This document shows, in pieces, positions 53,256 to 62,432 of a DNA stretch of 64,000 bases (positions are counted from its first letter, which is position 1; every line of letters begins with the position of its first letter). Position numbers and translations under genes: made by a program. Under the pieces are notes generated by a model, which worked only from the letters and a program-made list of their open reading frames with translations, did not search any database and had not been told where the DNA came from. Location: positions 2,604,001 through 2,668,000 of the forward strand of contig NZ_CP173029.1 of assembly GCF_044772865.1 (NCBI RefSeq), given 5' to 3'. The stretch is from Algirhabdus cladophorae (GTDB lineage: Bacteria; Pseudomonadota; Alphaproteobacteria; Rhodobacterales; Rhodobacteraceae).

Positions 53256-53268
53256 ATCAATTTCCTTT

Positions 53269-53306
53269 AGTACGATATTGTACTTTATTTAGTACGATAT
53301 CGTACT
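53269..53306. promoter_or_regulatory. Two 16-bp palindromic operators (probable MarR sites)
   Basis: AGTACGATATTGTACT (53269-53284, one mismatch) and AGTACGATATCGTACT (53291-53306, perfect) lie 22 nt apart centre to centre, two DNA turns on the same face. They sit 14-51 nt upstream of the nitroreductase ATG on its minus strand and 89 nt before lldD. A MarR dimer on each site would shut the nitroreductase-marR promoter. Control of lldD is possible. Confidence 0.8.
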
Positions 53307-53394
53307 TGTAAAGACTGTATTTTTTGTTTTTCTGTAGAATATCCTGCAAATTGGTGATTATCTTTTACCAATTACTGCATTTACGGAATCAATC

Positions 53395-54564
53395 ATGCCC
53401 AAAATCACCTGCATCGACGACCTCAAACGCCTCCATGAACGCCGTGTGCCCCGGATGTTTTACGACTATGCAGAATCAGGCAGCTGGACCGAACAAACCT
53501 TCCGCGAGAACACGACTGACTTTGAAAAAATCCGGCTGCGCCAACGGATCGCTGTCGATATGACCGGACGCAGCACGGCCAGTCAGATGATCGGGCAGGA
53601 CGTCAGCATGCCTGTGGCACTCGCGCCCGTTGGCTTAACAGGAATGCAACATGCAGATGGCGAGATCAAAGCCGCCCGCGCAGCCGAGGCCTTTGGGGTG
53701 CCCTATACCTTGTCGACTATGTCGATTAATTCCATTGAGGACGTGGCCGAAAAGACCGAAAAGCCGTTTTGGTTCCAGCTTTATACGATGAAGGATGTAG
53801 ACTACACCGACCGCCTGATTGAACGAGCCCGTGCGGCGGGATGTTCAGCTTTGGTGATCACGTTGGATTTGCAAATTCTGGGTCAGCGCCACAAAGACCT
53901 AAAGAACGGCCTGTCAGCCCCGCCCAAACTAACCGCCAAGACGATTGCAAACCTTGCAACGAAATGGAGCTGGGGCATTGAAATGCTGTCGGCCAAACGG
54001 CGCGATTTTGGTAATATTGTGGGCCATGTGGACGGCATCAGCGACACCTCCAGCCTTAGCGCTTGGACAGCGGAACAATTTGATCCTTCACTGGATTGGG
54101 GGAAAGTCGAACGGATCATGGAAAAATGGGGCGGCAAAGTCATTCTCAAGGGTATTTTGGATGCAGAGGATGCCAAAATGGCTGCCAAACTGGGTGCGGA
54201 TGCTATCTTGGTGTCGAACCATGGTGGGCGGCAGTTGGATGGTGCACTCAGCTCGATCCGTATGTTGCCCTCGATTATGGACGCCGTGGGCGATCAGGTC
54301 GAAGTGCATCTCGATAGCGGAATCCGCTCTGGCCAAGACGTGTTGAAGGCCCTCGCTTTGGGCGCAAAAGGCACCCACATTGGCCGCGCCTATATCCACG
54401 GCCTTGGGGCCATGGGGCAAAAAGGAGTGACCGCTGCATTGGAAGTCATCCAAAAAGAACTGGACGTGAGCATGGCCCTGTGTGGCCGCAAAAATGTGAC
54501 CGAATTGGACCGCGATGTTCTACTGGTGCCCGAAGATTTCGAAGGAAAATGGGTGGCAAACTAG
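53395..54564 (+). CDS. lldD: FMN-dependent L-lactate dehydrogenase (alpha-hydroxyacid oxidase family)
   Basis: 389 residues. The FMN-binding features are ALAPVGLTGMQHADGEI, a Tyr in FWFQLY, the catalytic motif SNHGGRQLDGA (His near 277, Arg near 280), and HLDSGIRSGQDVLKALALGAKG. It oxidises L-lactate (or a related 2-hydroxyacid) to the keto acid at the membrane. Divergent from the Tat nitroreductase across the palindrome-bearing region. Its stop overlaps an MFS gene tail-to-tail by 4 nt. Confidence 0.93.
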   Translation: MPKITCIDDLKRLHERRVPRMFYDYAESGSWTEQTFRENTTDFEKIRLRQRIAVDMTGRSTASQMIGQDVSMPVALAPVGLTGMQHADGEIKAARAAEAFGVPYTLSTMSINSIEDVAEKTEKPFWFQLYTMKDVDYTDRLIERARAAGCSALVITLDLQILGQRHKDLKNGLSAPPKLTAKTIANLATKWSWGIEMLSAKRRDFGNIVGHVDGISDTSSLSAWTAEQFDPSLDWGKVERIMEKWGGKVILKGILDAEDAKMAAKLGADAILVSNHGGRQLDGALSSIRMLPSIMDAVGDQVEVHLDSGIRSGQDVLKALALGAKGTHIGRAYIHGLGAMGQKGVTAALEVIQKELDVSMALCGRKNVTELDRDVLLVPEDFEGKWVAN

Positions 54565-55694
54565 GATTTTGCCGGAATCGCTTTGACCAAAGGCAACACG
54601 AGCAACACCAACGCGGCGACGCAGCCAAAGGCGATGCGCAAGCCGTGGCTTTCTGAGATCAACCCCATAACCATCGGCGCGATAAAAAAGCCTGCAAAGC
54701 CGATAACCGCAGCGCGACTGACGGCCCTAACCCTTGCGTGTTCCGGCACAAGCTGGCCAAGAATCGCAAGGCCGATGGGCCCGATGACGGAAACGCCCAG
54801 CCCCATCACTCCAAATCCGAGGTAGGCCAGCGGTGCTGTGGGCGCGATGGCGGCGCCGATCGCACCGATGGCGGAAATGATCGACGCTGCGATGATCACG
54901 GAATTTTCCGAATAGCGTTCTGTGACAACTTGCCCAGAAAATCGTCCGATGGTCATGGTCACGCCCAGCATGGCTGGCCCCAGCGCACCATCCATAGGCG
55001 AGCCGCCCAGCGTTCGTTCGATGTGCAGGGCTGACCAGGCCTCGACGGTGGCCTCGGTCATGAAAGCCACCAGAACAATTGCGCCGCAGATCAAGACGGG
55101 CCAAAGTATGTTGGTGCCTGTTTGGCCGTCGTCTTGGGCTGCGGGTTGGGTGGTGCCTTTCATAAAGAATGACAGGATGACTACAGCAACCGACATTGCG
55201 ACAAAGACATAGATCAAAGGCATTCCCGCCTCGCGCGCATAGCCGGTCAGGACTGCTGAAATCGTGTACCCCACTGAAAACATGCCATGATTTGCGTTCA
55301 TGAGGGACTTTCCATGCAGGCTTTCGAGGTCTGAGACCCGCGCGTTCATCACCACATCCAAGGTGCCCGAGGACAACCCCAACAGCATCAGGGCACCCGC
55401 AAACATCGCTGGCGATTGTGCCAAGCTAGGCAAAATAAAGAGCGCGCCAAAAAAGAGGGTGGCCACCCGCATTGACTGCGCGCCCAGCAATCGGTCCAGC
55501 AAAGGCGCACCCCACATGGCCAGACCCAAGCCAATGCTGGTTGCCAGCAAAAGCGTGCCAAAAACCGCGTCCCCTGCCCCAATCTGATCCTTCAGAACCG
55601 GTACAGATGCCGCGAAAGTGCCCCAAAACAGCCCCACCACAACAAAAGCGGTCGCAGGTCCACGGGACAAGGAAAGAGCATGGGTCAGTGACAT
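54561..55694 (-). CDS. MFS transporter
   Basis: 377 residues from ATG 55694 (MSLTHALSLSRGPATAFVVV), twelve predicted membrane helices. MFS motif features such as LDVVMNARVSDLE and MNANHGMFSVGYTISAVLTG fit sugar-transporter-like or YbjJ-type members. Substrate unknown. A GTG seven codons upstream is an alternative start. It converges on lldD. Confidence 0.87.
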   Translation of the reverse strand: MSLTHALSLSRGPATAFVVVGLFWGTFAASVPVLKDQIGAGDAVFGTLLLATSIGLGLAMWGAPLLDRLLGAQSMRVATLFFGALFILPSLAQSPAMFAGALMLLGLSSGTLDVVMNARVSDLESLHGKSLMNANHGMFSVGYTISAVLTGYAREAGMPLIYVFVAMSVAVVILSFFMKGTTQPAAQDDGQTGTNILWPVLICGAIVLVAFMTEATVEAWSALHIERTLGGSPMDGALGPAMLGVTMTIGRFSGQVVTERYSENSVIIAASIISAIGAIGAAIAPTAPLAYLGFGVMGLGVSVIGPIGLAILGQLVPEHARVRAVSRAAVIGFAGFFIAPMVMGLISESHGLRIAFGCVAALVLLVLPLVKAIPAKS

Positions 55695-55806
55695 GATTTT
55701 GGCATTTACATGCACGACCGTTCAAAGCAAGAACCAAACAGTCTCAAAGTGCTTTAAACACTTTGGGAATAAAGGCTTTTCAACATCAAAAGACTCGTCT
55801 AAAGGA

Positions 55807-55845
55807 GGGCCTTCATCAGAGGCCCACACCCTTGGAGGGGGCCTC
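55807..55845 (+). promoter_or_regulatory. Candidate rplY leader with mutually exclusive hairpins
   Basis: GGGCCT (55807-55812) can pair with AGGCCC (55820-55825). The same segment GAGGCCC (55819-55825) can instead pair with GGGCCTC (55839-55845). Only one hairpin can form at a time, 20-60 nt before the L25 ATG, as in autoregulatory ribosomal leaders. No T-run follows, so control would be at translation. Prediction only. Confidence 0.4.
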
Positions 55846-55864
55846 GCATTTTAGGAGAATACCA

Positions 55865-56509
55865 ATGGCTGGATCAATCCCAGATCTTAACGCCACGGTA
55901 CGCGCGGGGACAGGCAAGGGGGCCGCCCGCCAAGCTCGCCGCGACGGGCAAGTACCTGGCATTGTGTACGGTGGTGGCGAAGACCCACAATCGATCAACA
56001 TCCCCTTCAACGTTTTGCTCAAAAAGCTCAAAGCGGGCCGCTTTATGTCTACTTTGTTCAACCTCAAGGTTGAAGGCAACGAAGACGTGCGCGTTATCTG
56101 CCGTGGTGTGCAGCGTGATGTGGTCAAAGATTTGCCGACGCATATCGACCTGATGCGCCTCAAGCGCACATCGAAAGTTAACCTGTTTATTCCGGTTGAA
56201 TTCGTCAATGAAGACGCATCCCCCGGCATCAAACGCGGTGGCCTTCTGACGGTTGTCCGTCAAGAAGTTGAACTGAACGTGACCGCGGGCGATATCCCAG
56301 AAAAACTGGTTGCTGATTTGACCGGTTTGGATGTTGGCGACACAATCACAATCTCGTCGATTGACCTGCCGTCCGGTGCGACGCCAACAATTGACCGTGA
56401 TTTTGTGATCGGGAACATCTCGGCGCCATCGAGCCTGCGTTCGTCTGATGATGATGCAGCTGAAGGTGACGCAGAGGATGGCGGCGAAGAGGCCGCAGCC
56501 GAAGAATAA
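55865..56509 (+). CDS. rplY: 50S ribosomal protein L25/Ctc
   Basis: 214 residues from ATG 55865 (MAGSIPDLNATVRAGTGKGA). The L25 N-terminal domain binds 5S rRNA (GKGAARQARRDGQVPGIVYG) and the C-terminal TL5-like domain follows (SKVNLFIPVEFVNED, TITISSIDLPSGA). A strongly acidic tail ends the protein, as in many Ctc-type members. The gap upstream has a candidate structured leader and a TAGGAG ribosome-binding site. A terminator follows. Confidence 0.95.
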   Translation: MAGSIPDLNATVRAGTGKGAARQARRDGQVPGIVYGGGEDPQSINIPFNVLLKKLKAGRFMSTLFNLKVEGNEDVRVICRGVQRDVVKDLPTHIDLMRLKRTSKVNLFIPVEFVNEDASPGIKRGGLLTVVRQEVELNVTAGDIPEKLVADLTGLDVGDTITISSIDLPSGATPTIDRDFVIGNISAPSSLRSSDDDAAEGDAEDGGEEAAAEE

Positions 56510-56536
56510 AACCGATAGTTTTATCGAAGTAATTGG

Positions 56537-56569
56537 GGGCGTCTGATTTAGGTCAGGCGCCCTTTTTGG
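56537..56569 (+). terminator. Rho-independent terminator of rplY
   Basis: GGGCGTCTGA and TCAGGCGCCC pair (one G-U) with a 6-nt loop, and TTTTT follows. It is 28 nt after the stop. Confidence 0.88.
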
Positions 56570-56572
56570 TTT

Positions 56573-57811
56573 CTAGGCCTTCTGGGCGCCTGCAAATTGG
56601 AACCAAAGACAGGCGTTTTCCAATGTGTCCGGTTTGCCCAGCAGATAGCCCTGCCCCAAATCAACACCCAATTTACACAGTGTTGCAAATTCGGCCTCGG
56701 TTTCGATCCCTTCCGCCACAATACGGGCCCCGGTTTCCTTCGCAAACCGCACCAAAGCACTGCCCAAGGATTTGCGCACAACATCGCGGTCGATCTTGGC
56801 TGTAAGGGATATGTCCAATTTGATGATGTCGGGCTGCAGTTGTACGATATGTTGCAAACCAGAATATCCTGCCCCTGCATCATCGACGGCCAATCGAATG
56901 CCGCGTTCGCGCAAGAGCTGCAATTCACTCAGTAGCAGATGGTAGTCTTCCACAACGGCGTGTTCCGTTACTTCCAGCACGATCCGGCTGCAATCATGCC
57001 CGGCAAAAACCGCATCCAAGCGCCCCGATTGCACAGTCTCAGGAGAGGCATTTACTGACAGATACACATCATCTGGAAGGACCAGCAAACCATCCAAAGC
57101 CCGCTCAATCGTCGCAATTTCTAAATCAGCCTGCATTTCGACGCTATAGGCCTCATCAAACCAGACATTTGGCGGACGATAGGGTTCCCCTTCAAACCGG
57201 GTAAGCGCCTCAAAACCGGACGGGAAGCGACTGGAGATATCAAAAATTGGCTGATAAACAATCTTGAAGAGGGATTTAACGATGGTTTCGTTCAATCGAT
57301 CTTCTATCGCAGTGTTTTTGACAGTTTTGTCCAACACTTGGTTGATGTGGTCTGCAGAGAGATTGGCAAAGACCCGCACCACTTCCAGATCGCGATCATT
57401 TAGGGTCGGTCTTGTTTGCTGGCTAAGACAACAGAACATGCCATAGGGCGTTCCATCGCGTTTGCGCACTGGAACGCTGACGTGCGACCGCACATGGGCT
57501 GAATGCGTGACCGGGATTTGGTCTGCCAGCGGAAAATCAAGCGTATTGCGCATCAATTCCGGTAAATTGCCTTCAAGGATATGGCGGCAATACACCTGAT
57601 CCAGAGGAATCTGGCCGTCGACGTGTACAAGTTCCTCGAACCCCGGCGCATCTACCGCACGAAAAACAAGGTTATCGCCGACAAACTCCGACAGATAGGC
57701 CACATCCATATCCAAGTGCTGACGCACGAAACTAAGGGCATTGGTAATCGTGTCATCCGTAAGCAGCCCGTCAGCAGCCCTGCTCAAGGCTATTTCTGGG
57801 ACATTAGACAT
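56573..57811 (-). CDS. GAF-EAL cyclic-di-GMP phosphodiesterase
   Basis: 412 residues from ATG 57811. The GAF-like sensor domain spans about residues 15-165, with conserved HVRSHVSVPVRKRDGTPYGM (near 105-124). The EAL domain spans about 178-405 and keeps the active-site set: FEALTRF (E-x-L-x-R), SVNASPET (Asn), DDAGAGYSG (the DDFG loop with Ala), DIIKLD, VAEGIET and QGYLLGKP. It probably hydrolyses c-di-GMP in response to a signal in the GAF domain. The GAF ligand is unknown. Confidence 0.9.
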   Translation of the reverse strand: MSNVPEIALSRAADGLLTDDTITNALSFVRQHLDMDVAYLSEFVGDNLVFRAVDAPGFEELVHVDGQIPLDQVYCRHILEGNLPELMRNTLDFPLADQIPVTHSAHVRSHVSVPVRKRDGTPYGMFCCLSQQTRPTLNDRDLEVVRVFANLSADHINQVLDKTVKNTAIEDRLNETIVKSLFKIVYQPIFDISSRFPSGFEALTRFEGEPYRPPNVWFDEAYSVEMQADLEIATIERALDGLLVLPDDVYLSVNASPETVQSGRLDAVFAGHDCSRIVLEVTEHAVVEDYHLLLSELQLLRERGIRLAVDDAGAGYSGLQHIVQLQPDIIKLDISLTAKIDRDVVRKSLGSALVRFAKETGARIVAEGIETEAEFATLCKLGVDLGQGYLLGKPDTLENACLWFQFAGAQKA

Positions 57812-57938
57812 ATACAGGATCTCCCACACACAAGTTCATGCAACCATCAGTAGACGCAAAATTTGAACAAAAGGTTTAACACCGCATCAAACTGTTCATC
57901 ACTGGGCCTTGGCAGATCTGCGTGTTACAGAATTACCC

Positions 57939-58619
57939 ATGAAACTTTTTGTTGGTCTTGGAAATCCCGGCGCGAAATACGCCCAGAACCGTCATAACAT
58001 CGGATTTATGGCCCTCGATTCAATTGCCTCGGATCATGGCTTTGCGGCCTGGCGATCCAAGTTCCAAGGGAACGTGACCGAAGGCGTTTTGGGGGGCGAA
58101 AAGGTTATTTTGCTCAAACCCGCGACGTTTATGAACAAATCTGGCCAATCAGTTGGTGAAGCCATGCGGTTTTACAAACTCGACAGCACGGATATTACGG
58201 TATTCCACGACGAAATTGATCTGGCCCCCGCAAAATGCCGGGTCAAATCCGGTGGTGGGCATGCGGGCCATAATGGGTTGCGATCAATTCATCAACACAT
58301 CGGCCCTCACTATGATCGTGTGCGCATGGGCGTAGGGCATCCCGGTCACAAGGATGCCGTACCCGGTTATGTGCTGCGTGATTTTCCAAAGGCCGATCAA
58401 GGCTGGCTGGACGATGTGATCCGGGGCTGTTCCGACGGTGCACCAGAATTGGCCAAGGGTGACGCGGGGCGGTTTATGAATGCTGTGGCCCTACGCGCAG
58501 CGCCGCCGCGGTCGTCGAAGACTACGGCACAAAAACCTGTACCCAAGCCGAGCGCGCCAGAATCAGAACCCGTAGACACCCGCACAACGCTGCAAAAACT
58601 GGCAGACAAGTTCCGCTAG
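57939..58619 (+). CDS. pth: Peptidyl-tRNA hydrolase
   Basis: 226 residues from ATG 57939 (MKLFVGLGNPGAKYAQNRHN). Catalytic residues by pattern: Asn9 (GNPG), His19 (RHNIGF) and Asp near 94 in VFHDEIDL. The peptidyl-tRNA-binding segment GGGHAGHNGLRSI is complete. It recycles peptidyl-tRNAs dropped from ribosomes. The C-terminal 40 residues are a Pro/Lys-rich extension common in alphaproteobacteria. It lies downstream of rplY, often its partner, though a divergent EAL gene is inserted here. Confidence 0.95.
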   Translation: MKLFVGLGNPGAKYAQNRHNIGFMALDSIASDHGFAAWRSKFQGNVTEGVLGGEKVILLKPATFMNKSGQSVGEAMRFYKLDSTDITVFHDEIDLAPAKCRVKSGGGHAGHNGLRSIHQHIGPHYDRVRMGVGHPGHKDAVPGYVLRDFPKADQGWLDDVIRGCSDGAPELAKGDAGRFMNAVALRAAPPRSSKTTAQKPVPKPSAPESEPVDTRTTLQKLADKFR

Positions 58620-58676
58620 GTCGCAGTTGCCTAGGCCTGCAGTGGATGGGAGGGTGACCTTTGAGGGGGAAAAGCC

Positions 58677-59837
58677 ATGAAATTATTAGGTAAACTGCTG
58701 CGATTGCTCTTGGTTCTGGCGATCATCGCTGCGGCCATAGGTATTTGGAAACGCGAGGAATTGGTTCGCGTCGCCGCCGTGCGCACCTTGTTTACCCAAG
58801 ACAACATCGTCGGCAATTTCATTAATATGCGCGGGGCGTTTCTTTATACGGATATGCCGCGCGGGGATGGCCCCATTTCTGCCCTGCCAACAGGAACAGA
58901 CGTGCCTTTGCCGCCGGACGCTGCCGCCTGGTTAGAAGACCGCCAAGCGACATCCCTGCTTGTCACTAAGGCAGGCAATGTCACCCATGAGAGCTACTTT
59001 TTGGGCACGACAGCGCAGGATCGTCGCATATCATGGTCCGTGGCCAAGAGTTACCTGTCGGTGCTTACGGGCATCTTGATCGCTGAAGGTGCTTTGCCCA
59101 GCGTCGACGTGGCAGTGGTTGATTACGTCCCTGCCCTTGCAGGCTCAGCCTATGCGGATGCCACCTTGAAAGACGTGTTGCAGATGTCTAGCGGAGCGAT
59201 TTTTAACGAAGACTACTTGGATCAATCCAGTGATATCAACAAGATGGGCCGCACCTTGGCTTTGGGCGGATCCATGGATGAATTCGCAACCTCGGTCACT
59301 GGCAGCTTTCAGGCACCGGGGGTTGGCTGGAAATATACCTCGATCGATACCCACATCCTGGGCATGGTGTTGCGCGCAGCCACGGGTCAAAGCGTCGCCA
59401 CAATGGTCGCTGAAAAAATCCTGATCCCTTTGGGCCCGGAGGCGGACAGCTACTACCTTACCGATGGCTATGAAGTGGCATTTGTGCTGGGTGGCCTCAA
59501 CACCACCACACGGGATTATGCCCGCTTTGGCTTGATGATCGCAAACGGTGGAGCATGGAATGGACAGCAAATTGTGCCCAACGATTGGATTGTCGAAAGC
59601 ACAACCCCCTCAGCTAAAACCGCCCCCGGAACAACGCAATATGGGTATCAGTGGTGGATGGCCTCGGACGCAACCCCACGCGAATATTTTGCCCGCGGGG
59701 TTTACGGCCAATACATCTATATCGATGAAGCCACCGATGTAGTCGTCGTATTGACCTCCGCCGATCGCCGCTTTCGCGAGCAGGGTCGCGCACGGGAAGA
59801 TATCGAAATGTTCCGCGCTATTGCCGCCTTGCAATAG
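58677..59837 (+). CDS. Serine hydrolase of the beta-lactamase (class C/NylB) fold
   Basis: 386 residues. An N-terminal hydrophobic anchor (LLRLLLVLAIIAAAIGIW) places it in the periplasm. The SxxK motif is SVAK (near 121-124), preceded by RISW as is usual, and the Tyr box reads KYTSIDTHIL. A late GVYGQYIYIDE stands in for the KTG region. Members are esterases, D-peptidases or 6-aminohexanoate-dimer hydrolase relatives. It lies 57 nt after pth. Substrate unknown. Confidence 0.85.
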   Translation: MKLLGKLLRLLLVLAIIAAAIGIWKREELVRVAAVRTLFTQDNIVGNFINMRGAFLYTDMPRGDGPISALPTGTDVPLPPDAAAWLEDRQATSLLVTKAGNVTHESYFLGTTAQDRRISWSVAKSYLSVLTGILIAEGALPSVDVAVVDYVPALAGSAYADATLKDVLQMSSGAIFNEDYLDQSSDINKMGRTLALGGSMDEFATSVTGSFQAPGVGWKYTSIDTHILGMVLRAATGQSVATMVAEKILIPLGPEADSYYLTDGYEVAFVLGGLNTTTRDYARFGLMIANGGAWNGQQIVPNDWIVESTTPSAKTAPGTTQYGYQWWMASDATPREYFARGVYGQYIYIDEATDVVVVLTSADRRFREQGRAREDIEMFRAIAALQ

Positions 59838-59886
59838 CTGGTCAGGCCGTCATGCTGAGCTATCTTTGGCTCGAAGGAGACATGCT

Positions 59887-60132
59887 ATGACCGACGCACC
59901 GAAAATCGCCCAGCCGAACCCGATCCCTGTGGAGGTTGAAGCCGGAAAATCCTATTTCTGGTGCAGTTGCGGGCAATCCGCCAGCCAGCCCTTTTGCGAC
60001 GGCTCCCACAAAGGCAGCGGCTTTGCCCCATTGAAATATACCGCTGACGAGGATCACAAAGTGTTCTTTTGCGGCTGTAAACAGACCGGCAACGCACCGC
60101 TGTGCGACGGCAGCCACAAAGACCTCGCCTGA
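59887..60132 (+). CDS. CDGSH iron-sulfur protein (two motifs)
   Basis: 81 residues from ATG 59887. Two Cys3His motifs are visible: CSCGQSASQPFCDGSH and CGCKQTGNAPLCDGSH, each binding a [2Fe-2S] cluster. Such small double-CDGSH proteins act in redox or iron-sulfur handling. The TGA shares a base with the next ATG (TGATG), so it is coupled to the DUF2237 gene. Confidence 0.92.
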   Translation: MTDAPKIAQPNPIPVEVEAGKSYFWCSCGQSASQPFCDGSHKGSGFAPLKYTADEDHKVFFCGCKQTGNAPLCDGSHKDLA

Positions 60133-60506
60133 TGGAAAAGGAACCGTCAATCAATGTCTTAGGCGAACCGTTGGCAGATTGCAGCCACGATCCAGTCACC
60201 GGATTTTTCCGCACCGGATGCTGCGATACCAATGCAATGGACCAAGGCAGCCACACCGTTTGCGCGATCCTCACGGCTGAATTTCTCGCCTTCTCGAAAT
60301 ATGTGGGCAATGATCTGAGCACACCACGCCCCGAGTACGGCTTTCCCGGCCTGAACCCCGGCGATCAATGGTGCCTCTGCGCTGGCCGGTTCCTGCAAGC
60401 CTATGAGGAAGGCTGTGCACCCGAGGTCAACCTAGCCGCCACACATCAACGCGCCCTCGACGTGGTGCCGCTGGAGGCTTTGAAAGCAAAGGCCGTCGCG
60501 ACGTAA
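60132..60506 (+). CDS. DUF2237 family protein
   Basis: 124 residues. The family pattern is clear: NVLGEPLADCSHDPVTGFFR, GCCDTNAMDQGSHTVCAIL, FLAFSKYVGNDLSTPRPEY and PGDQWCLCAGRFLQA. Conserved Cys residues suggest a metal or redox site. Function unknown. It is translationally coupled to the CDGSH gene, a hint of shared iron-sulfur or redox work. Confidence 0.88.
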   Translation: MEKEPSINVLGEPLADCSHDPVTGFFRTGCCDTNAMDQGSHTVCAILTAEFLAFSKYVGNDLSTPRPEYGFPGLNPGDQWCLCAGRFLQAYEEGCAPEVNLAATHQRALDVVPLEALKAKAVAT

Positions 60507-60516
60507 CGGACGGCCT
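60490..60516. terminator. Hairpin between the convergent DUF2237 and trpB genes
   Basis: AGGCCGTC and GACGGCCT form a perfect 8-bp stem with an 11-nt loop spanning the DUF2237 stop. On the minus strand TTTGCTTT follows, so it may terminate trpB. Bidirectional function is uncertain. Confidence 0.45.
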
Positions 60517-60527
60517 GCTAAACTGCT

Positions 60528-61757
60528 TTAGGCGAACTCACCCATTTCAAAACCAAGGGCTTTGGCGACAGTAAAGATGTCTTTGTCGCCGCGTCCGCAC
60601 ATGTTCATAATGATGATGTGGTCTTTGGGCAGGGTCGGTGCGATTTTCATTACATGGGCCAAGGCGTGCGATGGCTCGAGCGCAGGAATGATACCTTCCA
60701 ACTGGCAACATTTCTGGAACGCTTCAAGCGCCTCAACATCCGTGATCGAGACATATTGCGCGCGGCCAATTTCGTGCAGCCATGCGTGTTCGGGACCGAT
60801 GCCCGGATAGTCAAGGCCTGCGGAAATGCTAAAGCCTTCGAGGATCTGACCATCGTCATCCTGCAACAAATAAGTCCGGTTGCCGTGCAGCACGCCGGGA
60901 CGGCCACCGGTGAGGGAAGCGCAGTGCTCCATCTTCTCGTTTACGCCTTTGCCGCCTGCCTCAACGCCGATGATATCAACGTCTTTGTCATCTAAGAACG
61001 GAAAGAACAGACCCATCGCGTTCGACCCACCACCGATGGCGGCAATGATCGTGTCGGGCAAACGGCCTTCGGCGGCCATCATCTGTTCCTTGGCTTCCTT
61101 GCCGATGATCGCTTGGAAATCGCGAACCATAGCCGGATAAGGGTGCGGGCCTGCCACGGTGCCGATGCAATAGAACGTGTCACGCACATTGGTCACCCAA
61201 TCGCGCAGGGCGTCATTCATAGCGTCCTTCAGCGTGCCACGACCAGAGGTGACCGGCACAATCTCGGCCCCCAACAGGCGCATGCGGAACACATTGGGTG
61301 CTTGGCGTTCAACATCATGCGCGCCCATATAAACAACGCATTTCAGGCCAAACTTGGCACAAACGGTTGCAGTGGCCACCCCGTGCTGACCCGCACCTGT
61401 TTCCGCGATGATCCGTGTTTTGCCCATACGGCGGGCCAGAATAATCTGACCCAACACGTTGTTGATCTTGTGCGCACCGGTGTGGTTCAGCTCGTCGCGC
61501 TTCATATAGATCTTGGCGCCGCCAAGTTCCTCGGTCAGCCGTTCAGCATGGTACAAAGGCGACGGACGGCCCACATAATTGGCCCAGAGATCGTCCATCT
61601 CGGCCCAGAAACTGGCGTCGGTTTTGGCATGCTCATACTGCTCTTCCAACTCAAGGATCAGCGGCATCAATGTCTCGGACACAAAGCGCCCACCAAAATC
61701 ACCAAAGCGCCCGTTTTCATCGGGGCCCGTCATAAAGCTGTTGAATAATTCGTTCAT
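60528..61757 (-). CDS. trpB: Tryptophan synthase beta chain
   Basis: 409 residues. PLP-binding Lys in DELNHTGAHKINN, phosphate-binding loop GGGSNAMG, and catalytic-tunnel region ETGAGQHGVATA are present. It condenses indole with serine to form tryptophan. It starts 3 nt after trpF stops, in the order ihfB-lapA-trpF-trpB. The partner trpA is at 50871, on the other strand. Confidence 0.97.
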   Translation of the reverse strand: MNELFNSFMTGPDENGRFGDFGGRFVSETLMPLILELEEQYEHAKTDASFWAEMDDLWANYVGRPSPLYHAERLTEELGGAKIYMKRDELNHTGAHKINNVLGQIILARRMGKTRIIAETGAGQHGVATATVCAKFGLKCVVYMGAHDVERQAPNVFRMRLLGAEIVPVTSGRGTLKDAMNDALRDWVTNVRDTFYCIGTVAGPHPYPAMVRDFQAIIGKEAKEQMMAAEGRLPDTIIAAIGGGSNAMGLFFPFLDDKDVDIIGVEAGGKGVNEKMEHCASLTGGRPGVLHGNRTYLLQDDDGQILEGFSISAGLDYPGIGPEHAWLHEIGRAQYVSITDVEALEAFQKCCQLEGIIPALEPSHALAHVMKIAPTLPKDHIIIMNMCGRGDKDIFTVAKALGFEMGEFA

Positions 61758-61760
61758 CGG

Positions 61761-62408
61761 TTATCCCTTCGCTGCGCGCACGAAGGCGGCAATTTTGTCA
61801 TTGTCTTTTACCCCCGGCGCGCTTTCCACGCCCGAGCTTACATCCACTTGTTTTGCGCCAGTGCGCATCACCGCTTGGGCCACATTGTCAGGGCTCAGCC
61901 CCCCGGCCAGCATCCACGGCTTTGTCCAGTATTTGCGCCCTGCAAGCAACTGCCAATCAAAAGCCAAACCATTGCCACCGGGCAAATCGGCGCCTTTGGG
62001 CGGCTTGGCGTCGATCAGTAACTGATCGGCCACTTCGGAATAGATATCGATGGCAGCCAGATCGGTTACATCCGCCACGCCGACAGCCTTCATCACAGGC
62101 AGGCCTGTGCGCGTTTTGACCTGCGCCACCCGCTCGGGGCTTTCGGAGCCATGTAGCTGGATTACATCCAACGGCACGGTAGCGGTCAGCGCATCAAGGT
62201 CTGCATCGGTTGGGTTCACGACCAAGGCCACTTTAGCCACACCGATGGGTGCTTCAACGGCTAAAGCTGCCGCATCCGAAAGGCCAATATTGCGAGGGGA
62301 TTTTTCAAAGAAGACAAACCCCACATAAGAGGCCCCGGCGGTTGCTGCGGCCTGCAAGGCATCGGGCGTTGTAATCCCGCAAATTTTGGTTCGAATGTTT
62401 GATGTCAT
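61761..62408 (-). CDS. trpF: Phosphoribosylanthranilate isomerase
   Basis: 215 residues. KICGITTPDA holds the catalytic Cys, VIQLHGSESPE is the middle motif, and PWMLAGGLSPDNV with DVSSGVE at the C-terminus binds phosphate. It carries out the third step of tryptophan synthesis from anthranilate. It is 24 nt downstream of lapA. Confidence 0.96.
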   Translation of the reverse strand: MTSNIRTKICGITTPDALQAAATAGASYVGFVFFEKSPRNIGLSDAAALAVEAPIGVAKVALVVNPTDADLDALTATVPLDVIQLHGSESPERVAQVKTRTGLPVMKAVGVADVTDLAAIDIYSEVADQLLIDAKPPKGADLPGGNGLAFDWQLLAGRKYWTKPWMLAGGLSPDNVAQAVMRTGAKQVDVSSGVESAPGVKDNDKIAAFVRAAKG

Positions 62409-62432
62409 ACGCGAGACTTAGCGCGCGTTTGG

